Positions 1 to 8,397 of a DNA stretch of 64,000 bases are shown here, one piece after another; within the stretch, counting starts at the first letter, position 1, and each line of letters starts with the position of its first letter. Position numbers and translations under genes: made by a program. The notes beneath the pieces were generated by a model, which was not told where the DNA came from, made no database searches, and saw only the letters and a program-made list of their open reading frames with translations. The stretch covers positions 44,830 to 108,829 of the forward strand of contig CAAGII010000147.1 in the NCBI GenBank assembly GCA_900769875.1, read 5' to 3'. This stretch comes from Clostridia bacterium. GTDB taxonomy: Bacteria; Bacillota; Clostridia; Christensenellales; Aristaeellaceae.

Positions 1-10
1 TTCGGCATCA

Positions 11-39
11 TTGACTTGCGGTGGGTTTGAGTGTATAAT
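11..39 (+). promoter_or_regulatory. Sigma-A promoter of the sugar ABC importer
   Basis: TTGACT (11-16) and TATAAT (34-39) are separated by 17 bp. They lie about 60 bp upstream of the first permease start, which has its own ribosome binding site at 88-95. Confidence 0.75.
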
Positions 40-101
40 TCTGTTAGGAAAATCGCTCTGAAACATGGGGCATCCAATGCTGAACGCAAGGGGGATTTCA
101 C

Positions 102-1064
102 TTGATTAGCACTGCTGCACAGAAGGCGAGCCGCCGTACAAAGCCGGGACGGCGCGCGAAACCGACGCTGAAGTATCTTCGTAATTATTGGCAGCTGTAT
201 TTTCTGCTGCTGATACCGATGGCCTTCTGCATTCTGTTCAAATATGTCCCCATGCGCGGTTTGGTGCTGGCCTTCAAGGATTACAAGGTCATCAAGGGCA
301 TCAGCGGCAGCGCGTGGTGCGGCATGAAGAACTTCCAGTACCTGTTCAGCAAGCCGGAGTCTGTGAGCGTGATTCTGCAGACGCTGAAGCTGAACCTGCT
401 GGATCTGGCCTTCGGCTTCCCGATGCCCATCCTGCTGGCGATCATGCTCAATGAGGTGAAGAACTCCGCCTTCAAGCGCGTGACGCAGACGGTCATTTAT
501 CTGCCCCACTTCCTGTCGTGGGTGATTATTTCCTCGATCTTCATGATGCTCCTCAAGACGGATTCCGGCATGATTAACGTGCTGATCGCCCAGGCCGGCG
601 GACAGAAGATTCCCTTCCTGACGGACACGTTCCTCTGGGAGGTCACCTATATCTTCATCGGCGTGTGGCAGTCCATGGGCTGGGGCACCATCCTCTACCT
701 TGCCGCGATCACGGGCATCTCCTCCGAGCTGTACGAGGCCGCGACCGTGGACGGCGCGGGCCGCTTCTCCCGCATCTGGCACATCACCCTGCCGGGCATC
801 CGCTCCACCATCGTGACGCTGCTCATCATGAACCTGGGCAAGGTGCTGGGCTCCTCCTTCGAGCGTGTGAATACGCTCTCCAATCCCTATGTGGTGCTCA
901 AGAACGCCAACGTGATCTCCACCTATGTGTGGCGCGTGGGTCTGAACAACGGCAAATACCATTACGCGACTGCCATGAGCCTGTTCCAGAATGTCATCGG
1001 CATTCTCCTGATCCTGATTGCCGACCGCGTGGCGAAGGCATTGGGCGAATCAGGCCTGATTTGA
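102..1064 (+). CDS. Sugar ABC transporter permease (LplB type)
   Basis: Inner subunit of a CUT1-type carbohydrate importer, 320 aa. The basic N-terminal tail is followed by about six membrane segments. The EAA loop that docks the ATPase is visible (YEAATVDGAGRFSRIW, about residues 210-225). The TTG start is chosen because AAGGGGGA ends 6 bp upstream; no earlier start fits. The sequence resembles the LplB/YteP group that imports complex oligosaccharides in Firmicutes. It is followed 15 bp later by the partner permease and then the binding protein. No ATPase gene is linked, so the system probably borrows a shared MsmX-type ATPase (inference). The substrate cannot be read from the sequence. Confidence 0.93.
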   Translation: MISTAAQKASRRTKPGRRAKPTLKYLRNYWQLYFLLLIPMAFCILFKYVPMRGLVLAFKDYKVIKGISGSAWCGMKNFQYLFSKPESVSVILQTLKLNLLDLAFGFPMPILLAIMLNEVKNSAFKRVTQTVIYLPHFLSWVIISSIFMMLLKTDSGMINVLIAQAGGQKIPFLTDTFLWEVTYIFIGVWQSMGWGTILYLAAITGISSELYEAATVDGAGRFSRIWHITLPGIRSTIVTLLIMNLGKVLGSSFERVNTLSNPYVVLKNANVISTYVWRVGLNNGKYHYATAMSLFQNVIGILLILIADRVAKALGESGLI

Positions 1065-1079
1065 TGGGGAGGCGAGAAA

Positions 1080-1988
1080 ATGACTGCTGTTGCCAAGAAA
1101 CAATCCACCCGCATCCGTGAGGGGCTGGGAAGCCGTATCTTCGATGTGGTCAACTATGTGCTGCTGACAATCGTCGGACTGGTCTGCCTGATTCCATTCC
1201 TGCATGTGCTTGCGATCTCCTTCTCCTCCAACGCAGCGGCGCTGAGCCAGAAGGTCTTTATCTTCCCGGTCGATCTGTCCTTTGAGGGCTACAAGATGGT
1301 GCTGGAGGACGCGTCCATGATGCGCTCGCTCCTCCTGACGGTGATCATCACCATCAGCTTTACGCTCCTGGGTATGGTGCTGACGGTCTGCGCAGCCTAT
1401 CCCCTGACCAAGAAGGATCTGAAGGGAAGAACCCTCATTTCCTTCATGTTCATGTTCACCATGTATTTCTCCGGCGGTCTGATCCCCGATTACCTGCTCA
1501 TCAGCGATCTGGGCATGCTGGACACGGTGTGGGCGCTGATCCTGCCGCTGACCTTCAGCGCTTATAACATCATCATCATGCGCTCCACCATCGAAAGCTC
1601 CATCCCCGCGTCGCTGGAGGAGGCTGCCTTCCTTGACGGCGCAAACTATTTCGACATTCTGTTCCGCGTGGTGCTGCCGCTGAGCAAGCCCGTGCTGGCA
1701 ACCCTGTGCCTCTTCTTCGCCGTCGGGCGCTGGAACGCCTATGGCGACGCGCTCTACTATGTGGTCAACGATTCCAAGCTCTATCCGCTGCAGCTGAAGC
1801 TGTACTACCTCATGGGCATGGCGAGCGACGCCGCCAACCTCTCCGAGGGCGGAACTTCCACGTATGTAACGGGCGAGGTCATCAAGGCGACCTGCGTCAT
1901 GTTTGCAACGATTCCGATCATCATCGTCTATCCCTTCCTGCAGCGCTATTTCGTCTCCGGCATCATGATCGGCGCGGTGAAGGGCTGA
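1080..1988 (+). CDS. Sugar ABC transporter permease (YtcP/AraQ type)
   Basis: Second permease of the importer, 302 aa, with about six membrane helices and the EAA loop (LEEAAFLDGANYFDILFRVV, near residues 179-198). The C-terminus ends in the GAVKG-type tail usual for YtcP/LplC proteins. The start follows GGGGAGGCG closely. The gene is co-transcribed with the upstream permease. A perfect inverted repeat in the 55-bp gap downstream separates it from the binding-protein gene. Confidence 0.93.
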   Translation: MTAVAKKQSTRIREGLGSRIFDVVNYVLLTIVGLVCLIPFLHVLAISFSSNAAALSQKVFIFPVDLSFEGYKMVLEDASMMRSLLLTVIITISFTLLGMVLTVCAAYPLTKKDLKGRTLISFMFMFTMYFSGGLIPDYLLISDLGMLDTVWALILPLTFSAYNIIIMRSTIESSIPASLEEAAFLDGANYFDILFRVVLPLSKPVLATLCLFFAVGRWNAYGDALYYVVNDSKLYPLQLKLYYLMGMASDAANLSEGGTSTYVTGEVIKATCVMFATIPIIIVYPFLQRYFVSGIMIGAVKG

Positions 1989-2000
1989 TATGCGGTATAT

Positions 2001-2018
2001 CATACGCATGTGCGTATG
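2001..2018 (+). repeat. Inverted repeat between permease and binding-protein genes
   Basis: CATACGCA-TG-TGCGTATG is an 8-bp perfect inverted repeat. It lies between the second permease stop and the AAGGAGG site of the binding-protein gene, with no U-tract. In importer operons such hairpins often protect the 3' mRNA segment so that more binding protein than permease is made; that role here is inference. Confidence 0.55.
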
Positions 2019-2043
2019 CATATAAATATAAGGAGGTATTCCC

Positions 2044-3642
2044 ATGAAGAAAACGCTGTCCCTTGCCCTGGCGCTGTGCATGATGCTGACAGTTCTGCTG
2101 TCCGCCGTTCCCGCCATGGCTGAGGATGTGGTGAGCTACACCGCATCCGGCGCCAAGGTCATCACCTATGGCGAGCAGATCGAGCTGAAGGTGCCCGTGT
2201 ATCAGCGCGCCGGCATCAAGGATCCGATCGAGGACAACTACTGGACCCGCTGGATCCAGGCGAATTTTGGTGACAAGTACAACATCAAGGTGACCTTCAT
2301 CCCGATCAGCCGTACTGACGAGGTGAACGCCTTCACCACCAAGATGACCTCCAAGTCCACTGCCCCCGACATGATCTTCCACTATGACAACCCCCAGCTG
2401 CTGGCCTACATCGATCAGGAATTCGTGGCTCCCATCGACGAAGCGATGGTTGCCGAGTTCATGCCCGATTATCTGGCCTATGTCGGCGCCGACGCCTATG
2501 CGATGGGCAAGTATAACTATCAGGGCCAGCTGACCCAGATGTTCTTCCCCGCTGCCCGCGACAACGCCGACAACTGGGCGACCGTGATCCGCGCTGACTG
2601 GCTGGAGAAGGTCGGTCTGCCCATGCCCACCTGCCTGGAAGAGTATGAAGCCGCGCTGAAGGCCTTCAAGGACGCCGGTCTGGGTGGCGACGTGACCATC
2701 CCCGCGACCCTGGGCGTGCCCTCCACCACCGGTACCCGCGGCGATGCCTTCCGTACCGGCCACACCGATCCCCGTGAGATCGCCATCTACTCCGACCTGC
2801 AGGTTGTGTCCATGGACTGGGAGCCCATCCGCCGCAACTTTGAGGCGCTGAACCGTCAGTACAACGCCGGTCTGCTCTCTCCTGAGTTCGCGCTGGACTC
2901 CGACGGCAGCCAGGCCAAGTCTGACTTCGTCAACGGCCGCTCCGCCGTGTATGGCTTCTATCTCTCCGCCAACTCCGACGTGATCTCCACCCTGATGGAG
3001 AACTGCCCCGACGCTAAGCTGGCCATTCTTGATCCCCATGCCGGCGTGCCGCGCGGCGAGACCCTCTACGATTACAAGGCTGCCCCCATCGGCATCTCCA
3101 CCGGTATCTCCGCGTATTGCGATCATCCCGAAGCTGTGATGATGTACATCAACTGGATGTCTCAGCCCGAGGTGCTCGAGTACATGCAGTACGGTGTGGA
3201 AGGCGCCAACTACAAGGTGGAGAACGGCCTGAAGGTGCTGATCTCCGACTATGACGGCGAGACCCGCTTCGCTTCCACCAACGCCAACATCGACCTGTTC
3301 GTCATGGTCAGCCAGACCCGTCGTGACGCCGTGTCTCTGGAAGCCATGGCTGCCACCTATTGCCCCAGCGGCTATGAGTACCTGATGGAGCAGATCTTCG
3401 AGTACAACAGCCAGAAGACCTACATCATGAACTATCAGTACACCACGCCCATCGCTTCTCAGAGCGAGTATGGCGAGACCCTGCGCACGATGTTCCAGTC
3501 CTTCGCGACCGAAGTCATCACCTGCCCCGTCGAGGAGTTCAACGCTCGCTATGACGCGCTGCTGGCTGACTACTGCGCCGCCGGTCTGGACGAGATCCAC
3601 GCTGAGAAGGCTGCCGTGTACGACGCCGAGAATCCCCAGTAA
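2044..3642 (+). CDS. Extracellular sugar-binding protein of the ABC importer
   Basis: Family-1 type solute-binding protein, 532 aa, matching the long binding proteins that pair with LplB/YtcP permeases. It captures the oligosaccharide outside the membrane. The signal peptide (MKK, hydrophobic core, AMA-ED cleavage site near residue 26) is clear. There is no lipobox cysteine at the cleavage site; the only cysteine (residue 12) follows Leu, so the protein looks like a signal-peptidase I substrate. Codon use is strongly biased to C-ending codons, consistent with high expression. The AAGGAGG site is strong. A terminator follows at 3714-3744. Confidence 0.92.
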   Translation: MKKTLSLALALCMMLTVLLSAVPAMAEDVVSYTASGAKVITYGEQIELKVPVYQRAGIKDPIEDNYWTRWIQANFGDKYNIKVTFIPISRTDEVNAFTTKMTSKSTAPDMIFHYDNPQLLAYIDQEFVAPIDEAMVAEFMPDYLAYVGADAYAMGKYNYQGQLTQMFFPAARDNADNWATVIRADWLEKVGLPMPTCLEEYEAALKAFKDAGLGGDVTIPATLGVPSTTGTRGDAFRTGHTDPREIAIYSDLQVVSMDWEPIRRNFEALNRQYNAGLLSPEFALDSDGSQAKSDFVNGRSAVYGFYLSANSDVISTLMENCPDAKLAILDPHAGVPRGETLYDYKAAPIGISTGISAYCDHPEAVMMYINWMSQPEVLEYMQYGVEGANYKVENGLKVLISDYDGETRFASTNANIDLFVMVSQTRRDAVSLEAMAATYCPSGYEYLMEQIFEYNSQKTYIMNYQYTTPIASQSEYGETLRTMFQSFATEVITCPVEEFNARYDALLADYCAAGLDEIHAEKAAVYDAENPQ

Positions 3643-3713
3643 TCCATGTGTGATGACCTGTGTGCCTGAGGCTGATCCTTGCGATGGCTGACGGCATACA
3701 GCTTGTCCGCGCG

Positions 3714-3744
3714 GCCGCCGCTCCGTCAGGAGCGGCGGCTTTTT
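3714..3744 (+). terminator. Intrinsic terminator of the sugar importer operon
   Basis: An 11-bp perfect GC-rich stem (3714-3724 with 3729-3739), a GTCA loop and TTTTT at 3740-3744. Confidence 0.9.
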
Positions 3745-3750
3745 GAACGA

Positions 3751-3776
3751 AAAAAGCCTCTGCGCAATGCAGAGGC
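3751..3776 (-). terminator. Intrinsic terminator after nrdG
   Basis: Read on the minus strand: an 8-bp stem (GCCTCTGC/GCAGAGGC, 3756-3763 and 3769-3776) followed by a run of T. It closes the nrdD-nrdG unit and faces the importer terminator. Confidence 0.85.
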
Positions 3777-3790
3777 TCATGGCCATGGAA

Positions 3791-4342
3791 TCATCGCCCA
3801 TGCTGCGCATAGGCAGGCACATCCTGCCACAGCTGGGGCGCGCCGGAGGCGAGAGAACGCGGTACATCCAGAATGCGCTGGTTGCTGCTGCCGCGGAAGC
3901 GGAGCATGAGGTCGCGCTTTGATGCGATGTACGGGCCATCCACCAGCACGTCCAGGAGCGAGAGCAGCTCGTCTGTCGTATCCTGACGGCAGCGGCTGGG
4001 CGTTTGCCCGGTCAGCTCCTCCCATGTGTAGCCGGAGTAGCACCAAATGCTCTTCTCGGGCAGCTCCCTGCGAATACGCCGCAGGAAGGGAAGCAGCGCT
4101 ACCTGATTGACCGGCTCCATCGGTTCACCGCCCAGCAGGGTCAGCCCGCGGATGTAGGCGGGGCGGAGGGCGTCCAGCAGCCCTTGCTCCACCTGCTCCG
4201 TGAAGGGCTCGCCATAGTCGAAATCCCATGCGACGGCATTGAAGCAGCCCTCGCAGTGGTGCGTGCAGCCCGACACAAACAGGCTGACGCGTACGCCCGG
4301 CCCGTTGGCGATATCACAGGTTTTGATGCTGGCATAGTTCAT
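3791..4342 (-). CDS. nrdG: Anaerobic ribonucleotide reductase activating protein
   Basis: Radical SAM enzyme of 183 aa that installs the glycyl radical on NrdD. The CX3CX2C cluster motif (CTHHCEGC) sits at residues 26-33, and the GGEP motif lies near residue 79. The frame stays open far upstream, but the ATG at 4342 is chosen because AAAGGAGGGG precedes it and MNYASIKTCD matches the family N-terminus. It lies 77 bp downstream of nrdD, with a weak terminator hairpin between them that may lower NrdG relative to NrdD. Confidence 0.95.
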   Translation of the reverse strand: MNYASIKTCDIANGPGVRVSLFVSGCTHHCEGCFNAVAWDFDYGEPFTEQVEQGLLDALRPAYIRGLTLLGGEPMEPVNQVALLPFLRRIRRELPEKSIWCYSGYTWEELTGQTPSRCRQDTTDELLSLLDVLVDGPYIASKRDLMLRFRGSSNQRILDVPRSLASGAPQLWQDVPAYAQHGR

Positions 4343-4364
4343 GCGGACCCCTCCTTTGGTTGGG

Positions 4365-4395
4365 AAAAGCCAACGCCGCTGTTTGGGCGTTGGCT
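4365..4395 (-). terminator. Partial terminator/attenuator between nrdD and nrdG
   Basis: On the minus strand AGCCAACGCC pairs with GGCGTTGGCT (4386-4395 with 4368-4377), followed by only four U residues. It probably allows read-through to nrdG. Confidence 0.6.
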
Positions 4396-4419
4396 GATGA
4401 AAACGGATTCCTGTGCGGC

Positions 4420-6573
4420 TTACAGGTGCAGCACGCGATCCTTGATCTCCTGTGTACGACCCTGATTCCAGTACTGGGTGCCGATGTAGCCGCAGGTGCG
4501 GCGTGCCACGTTCATCTTGTCCTGGTCGCGGCAGCCGCAGTTGGGGCATTCCCAGACCAGCTTGCCGTTGTCCTGCACGATCGACATCTCGCCGTCGTAA
4601 TCGCACATCTGGCAGTAGTCGCTCTTGGTGTTCAGCTCGGCATACATGATGTTCTCATAAATGAACTGGAGCACCGTGATGACCGCCTCGAGGTTGTCCT
4701 GCATGTTGGGCACCTCGACATAGCTGACCGCGCCGCCGGTGGAGAGCGCCTGGAACTTGCCCTCGAACTGCAGCTTGGTGAACGCGTCGATCTCCTCGGT
4801 CACATTCACATGATAGCTGTTGGTGATGTAGCCCTTGTCCGTCACGCCGGGGACGACGCCGAAGCGGCGCTGCAGGCACTTGGCAAACTTGTAGGTGGTG
4901 CTTTCGATGGGGCTGCCGTAGATGGAGAAGGTGATGTTCTCCTTCTTCGTCCACTGGGCGCACTTCTCGTTCATGTACTGCATCACGCGCAGTGCGAACG
5001 GCGTGGCGGAAGGATCGGTATGGCTTTTGCCGGTCATGTAACGCACACATTCGCACAGGCCCGCGTAGCCAAGGCTGATGGTGGAATAGCCGCCGAAGAG
5101 CAGCTTGTCGATCACTTCGCCCTTTTTCAGCCTTGCGATGGCGCCGTACTGCCAGAGAATGGGTGCGGAATCGGACAGCGTGCCCTTGAGGCGGTTGTGG
5201 CGGCACATCAGCGCGCGGTAGCAAAGCTCCAGCCGCTCGTCAAAGATGCGCCAGAACGCGTCCATATCCCCGCCGGAGGAGAGCGCCACGTCGGGCAGGT
5301 TGATGGTCACCACGCCCTGATTGAAGCGACCGTAGAACTTGTAGTGACCGTTCTCGTCCTTCCAGGGGTTGAGCGCGGAGCGGCAGCCCATGACGGGGAA
5401 GCAGTTGCCCTCCTTGAGCTCCTTCATCTTCTTTTCGGAGATGTAGTCGGGCACCATGCGCTTGGCGGTGCATTTCGCGGCCAGCTGCGTGAGATAGAAG
5501 TAGGGCTGACCCTCGCGCACGTTGTCCTCCTCCAGCACATAGATCAGCTTGGGGAAGGCAGGGGTGATCCACACGCCCTTCTCGTTTTTCACGCCCTCGT
5601 AGCGCTGGACGAGCACCTCCTCAATAATCATGGCGAGGTCGCGCTTCTCCTGCTCGGTGCGCGCTTCGTTGAGATACATGAACACGGTCAGGAATGGCGC
5701 CTGTCCATTGGTGGTCATGAGGGTGATGACCTGATACTGGATGGTCTGCACGCCCTTTTTGATTTCCTGATGCAGGCGCTGCTCCACCACGTCGTCGATG
5801 CGCTCGGCATGGTTGGTGCCGCCGAGCATGGCCAGCTCCTCCAGCACGTCGCGCTTGATCTTCTCGCGGCTCACCTGCACAAAGGGCGCAAGGTGGGTGA
5901 GGCTGATGGACTGTCCGCCATACTGATTGGAGGCGACCTGCGCGATGATCTGTGTGGCGATGTTGCACGCGGTGGAGAAGGAGTGCGGCTTCTCAATGAG
6001 GGTGCCGGAGATGACGGTGCCATTCTGGAGCATATCATCCAGATTCACCAGATCGCAGTTGTGCATGTGCTGGGCGTAATAATCGCTGTCATGGAAATGG
6101 ATGATGCCCTCGCTGTCCGCGTTCACAATCTCGCTGGGGAGCAGCAGACGGCGGGTGATATCACGGCTGACCTCGCCCGCCATGTAGTCGCGCTGGACGC
6201 TGTTGACCATGGGGTTCTTGTTGGCGTTCTCCTGAATAACCTCCTCGTTGTTGCACTCAATGAGGCTGATGATGCGGTCATCGGTGGTGTTCGCCTTGCG
6301 CACGAGGCTGCGCTGAAAGCGATAGCGCACATACAGCTGCGCCACGCGATACGCGCCGTCCTTCATGAGCTGCTCCTCGACCATGTCCTGAATCTCTTCA
6401 ACGGACACGGCGCGGCCGAGCCCCTCGCACAGCGTGCATACGCGGCTCGCGGTGCGACGAATGGCCGCATCGTCAAGCGGATAATCGGCCGCTGCGTTGG
6501 CCTTGGAGATGGCAACCACGATTTTGTCCGCAGCAAAATTGGCTTCCGAGCCATTGCGTTTGATTACCTTCAT
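4420..6573 (-). CDS. nrdD: Anaerobic ribonucleoside-triphosphate reductase (class III)
   Basis: Glycyl-radical enzyme that reduces ribonucleoside triphosphates without oxygen, 717 aa. The N-terminal ATP-cone (about residues 1-95) is the allosteric domain. The C-terminus has the four-cysteine zinc site (CQMC and CPNC) and the radical loop RRTCGYIG, with the radical glycine near residue 695. The open frame extends upstream, but the ATG at 6573 gives the ATP-cone start MKVIKRNGSEANF and follows AGAGG. A consensus promoter and two NrdR-like boxes lie upstream. No aerobic reductase is seen in the window. Confidence 0.97.
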   Translation of the reverse strand: MKVIKRNGSEANFAADKIVVAISKANAAADYPLDDAAIRRTASRVCTLCEGLGRAVSVEEIQDMVEEQLMKDGAYRVAQLYVRYRFQRSLVRKANTTDDRIISLIECNNEEVIQENANKNPMVNSVQRDYMAGEVSRDITRRLLLPSEIVNADSEGIIHFHDSDYYAQHMHNCDLVNLDDMLQNGTVISGTLIEKPHSFSTACNIATQIIAQVASNQYGGQSISLTHLAPFVQVSREKIKRDVLEELAMLGGTNHAERIDDVVEQRLHQEIKKGVQTIQYQVITLMTTNGQAPFLTVFMYLNEARTEQEKRDLAMIIEEVLVQRYEGVKNEKGVWITPAFPKLIYVLEEDNVREGQPYFYLTQLAAKCTAKRMVPDYISEKKMKELKEGNCFPVMGCRSALNPWKDENGHYKFYGRFNQGVVTINLPDVALSSGGDMDAFWRIFDERLELCYRALMCRHNRLKGTLSDSAPILWQYGAIARLKKGEVIDKLLFGGYSTISLGYAGLCECVRYMTGKSHTDPSATPFALRVMQYMNEKCAQWTKKENITFSIYGSPIESTTYKFAKCLQRRFGVVPGVTDKGYITNSYHVNVTEEIDAFTKLQFEGKFQALSTGGAVSYVEVPNMQDNLEAVITVLQFIYENIMYAELNTKSDYCQMCDYDGEMSIVQDNGKLVWECPNCGCRDQDKMNVARRTCGYIGTQYWNQGRTQEIKDRVLHL

Positions 6574-6715
6574 GTGGGATGCATTCCTCTCGGGTTGATC
6601 TATCTGCGCCGGTTCGTGGACGCAAACGGCCTGTCTGCAGCCGGGAATCAGGCGGGCACAACGCAGTGTGCAGCCTGCCTCAGCGCCGGACGCAGCAGGG
6701 GGACTCACGAGTTTG

Positions 6716-6743
6716 ATTATACATGATATAGCTGGTTTGTCAA
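6716..6743 (-). promoter_or_regulatory. nrdDG promoter
   Basis: Minus strand: perfect TTGACA (6743-6738), a 16-bp spacer and perfect TATAAT (6721-6716). The 5' leader to nrdD is about 135 nt. Confidence 0.85.
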
Positions 6744-6750
6744 GGGGAAC

Positions 6751-6798
6751 GTGCCATATATTGATGACAGAACAAACTGTATACACACGATATTGTAT
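6751..6798 (-). promoter_or_regulatory. Two NrdR-like boxes upstream of nrdD
   Basis: Two 16-mers resembling the NrdR box (ACACWATATATWGTGT) lie at 6751-6766 and 6783-6798. They share an ATATTG core at 6758 and 6790, exactly 32 bp apart, which is three helical turns, the usual NrdR tandem spacing. They sit just upstream of the -35 element. The left box is weak outside its core, and nrdR itself is not in the window. Confidence 0.55.
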
Positions 6799-6909
6799 CC
6801 CCGCAAAGGCTGACAATACAAGGGTTTGCGGTGGAAAGGGCCGCTTCAGGGTGTAAAAATTAACTTTCTGTGTCATGCGATGGCGCCTTGCGCGCGGGCG
6901 CGGCACACA

Positions 6910-6958
6910 AAAACGGGAGCCGTCTCCCCACCTGGCATGGGGCGGTTTCCGGCTCCCG
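6910..6958 (-). terminator. Terminator of the pyrimidine operon
   Basis: Minus strand: CGGGAGCCG/CGGCTCCCG (6914-6922 with 6950-6958) with an inner CCCCA/TGGGG stem, ending in a T-rich run. It lies 17 bp after pyrI. Confidence 0.88.
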
Positions 6959-6974
6959 GCGCTGCGCGAGGAGG

Positions 6975-7397
6975 TCAGCTCTTGCTGCGCTCCGCGTCGC
7001 AGTACATGCAGCGATAGACGCGGCGCTTTGGGTCGGCGAGCTTGAACACCTGCGGCAGGCTGCTCTCCACCGAGGTAATGCAGCGGGGGTTTTTGCAGGT
7101 GATGACGTTCACCAGCTGTCTGGGCAGCTCCAGCTTCTTCTTTTCGACGATCTGCCCGTCCTCAATGATGTTGACGGTGATGCCGGGGTCAATGTAGCCC
7201 AGTACATCCAGGTCGATGTCGATATCCTCGTCGATCTTGATGATATCCTTGCGGCCCATGGCGGCGCTCTTGACATTCTTGATGATGGCTACAGAGCATT
7301 CCAGCTCATCCAGATGCAGATGGCGGTAGATGCTCATGCTCCGTCCGGCCTGAATGTGATCCAGCACGATGCCGCGCTTGATGGAATCAATGTTCAT
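6975..7397 (-). CDS. pyrI: Aspartate carbamoyltransferase regulatory subunit
   Basis: Regulatory chain of 140 aa that binds nucleotide effectors and holds catalytic trimers together. The C-terminal zinc domain shows CX4C (CKNPRC) and CX2C (CMYC). The ATG at 7397 is chosen because GAGGAGG lies 8 bp upstream and MNIDSIKRGIVLDHI is the family start. It overlaps the end of pyrB by 11 bp, so the subunits are translationally coupled. Its presence means the enzyme is the allosteric PyrBI type rather than the unregulated Bacillus type. Confidence 0.96.
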   Translation of the reverse strand: MNIDSIKRGIVLDHIQAGRSMSIYRHLHLDELECSVAIIKNVKSAAMGRKDIIKIDEDIDIDLDVLGYIDPGITVNIIEDGQIVEKKKLELPRQLVNVITCKNPRCITSVESSLPQVFKLADPKRRVYRCMYCDAERSKS

Positions 7398-8310
7398 GTT
7401 CCGCCTCCTCAAGCAGCCTGGTGATCAGCGCCATGCGCACGAAGCGACCGTTGCGCACCTGCTTGAAATACACGGCGCGCGGATCGTCGTCCACCCTTAC
7501 GGAAATTTCGTTGACGCGCGGCAGCGGATGCAGGATGGACATATCCGGCTTTGCGTCCCGCAGCTTTTCGGGGTCAAGGATGTAGGTGTCCTTGAGGCGG
7601 ACATAGTCGGCCTCGTTGAAGAAGCGCTCGCGCTGCACCCTTGTCATGTACAGAATGTCAAGCTCCGGCATAACCTCCTCCATCGTCTCCACCTCGCGGA
7701 AGGGCACGCCCTGCTCGGTCATGGCGCGGGTGATGTAGGCAGGCACGCGCAGCTCGGGCGGGGAGATGAGCACGAACGATACGCCGGGATAGCGGCTCAT
7801 GGCGCCGATGAGGCTGTGCACGGTGCGGCCGAATTTCAGATCGCCGCACAGGCCGATGACCATCCTGTCGAGGCGCCCCTTTTCGCGGCGGATGGTGAGC
7901 AAATCGGTGAGGGTCTGGGTGGGATGATTGTGACCGCCGTCGCCCGCGTTGATGATGGGCACGCTGGAGCGTAGGCTGCCCGCCATCGGCGCGCCCTCCT
8001 TGGGATGGCGCATGGCGATGATATCGCAGTAGCAGCCCACGGTACGGATGGTGTCGGTGAGCGATTCGCCCTTGGCGGTGGACGAGGAATCCGCCGAGGA
8101 GAAGCCCAGCACGCTGCCGCCCATGCTCAGCATGGCGCTCTCAAAGGACAGGCGGGTGCGGGTGCTTGGCTCAAAGAAGAGCGTCGCAAGAATCTTTCCC
8201 TGCTGGCTCGCGGCGTAGCGGCGCGGATTGGCGATCATGTCATCCGCCAGATCCAGCACGGAGGTGATTTCCTCCACGGAAAAATCGGTGATATCGATCA
8301 GATGGCGCAA
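7387..8310 (-). CDS. pyrB: Aspartate carbamoyltransferase catalytic subunit
   Basis: Makes carbamoyl aspartate, the committed step of UMP synthesis; 307 aa from the chosen start. The phosphate-binding STRTR loop (FFEPSTRTRLSFE) and the HPLPR motif are present. The upstream GTG at 8319 overlaps the AAAGGAG ribosome site, so the TTG at 8310, 8 bp from that site and giving MRHLIDITDFS, is the better start. It is followed by overlapping pyrI. About 87 bp separate it from pyrE upstream. Confidence 0.96.
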   Translation of the reverse strand: MRHLIDITDFSVEEITSVLDLADDMIANPRRYAASQQGKILATLFFEPSTRTRLSFESAMLSMGGSVLGFSSADSSSTAKGESLTDTIRTVGCYCDIIAMRHPKEGAPMAGSLRSSVPIINAGDGGHNHPTQTLTDLLTIRREKGRLDRMVIGLCGDLKFGRTVHSLIGAMSRYPGVSFVLISPPELRVPAYITRAMTEQGVPFREVETMEEVMPELDILYMTRVQRERFFNEADYVRLKDTYILDPEKLRDAKPDMSILHPLPRVNEISVRVDDDPRAVYFKQVRNGRFVRMALITRLLEEAEHEH

Positions 8311-8397
8311 CCAAAACACTCCTTTGCGGTAGGATCGCGGGCGTTTTTGCCGGGCTGATACGATGATGGAACGGGCCGGGCGAAGCCGGGAGGCGCG

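Larger units (their letters stand above)
6574..6974. other. Intergenic region between nrdD and the pyr operon
   Basis: No gene is supported in these 401 bases. They hold the nrdD promoter (6716-6743), two NrdR-like boxes (6751-6798), and the pyr operon terminator (6910-6958). Confidence 0.8.

Noticed and set aside
47..60. Catabolite-responsive-element-like sequence after the first promoter
   Set aside because: Matches only about 8 of 11 defined consensus positions; too weak to report as a site.
4360..6726. 788-aa plus-strand open frame opposite nrdD
   Set aside because: Antisense shadow of a certain gene in GC-rich DNA; the translation is low-complexity His/Ala/Leu/Val with no recognisable domain.
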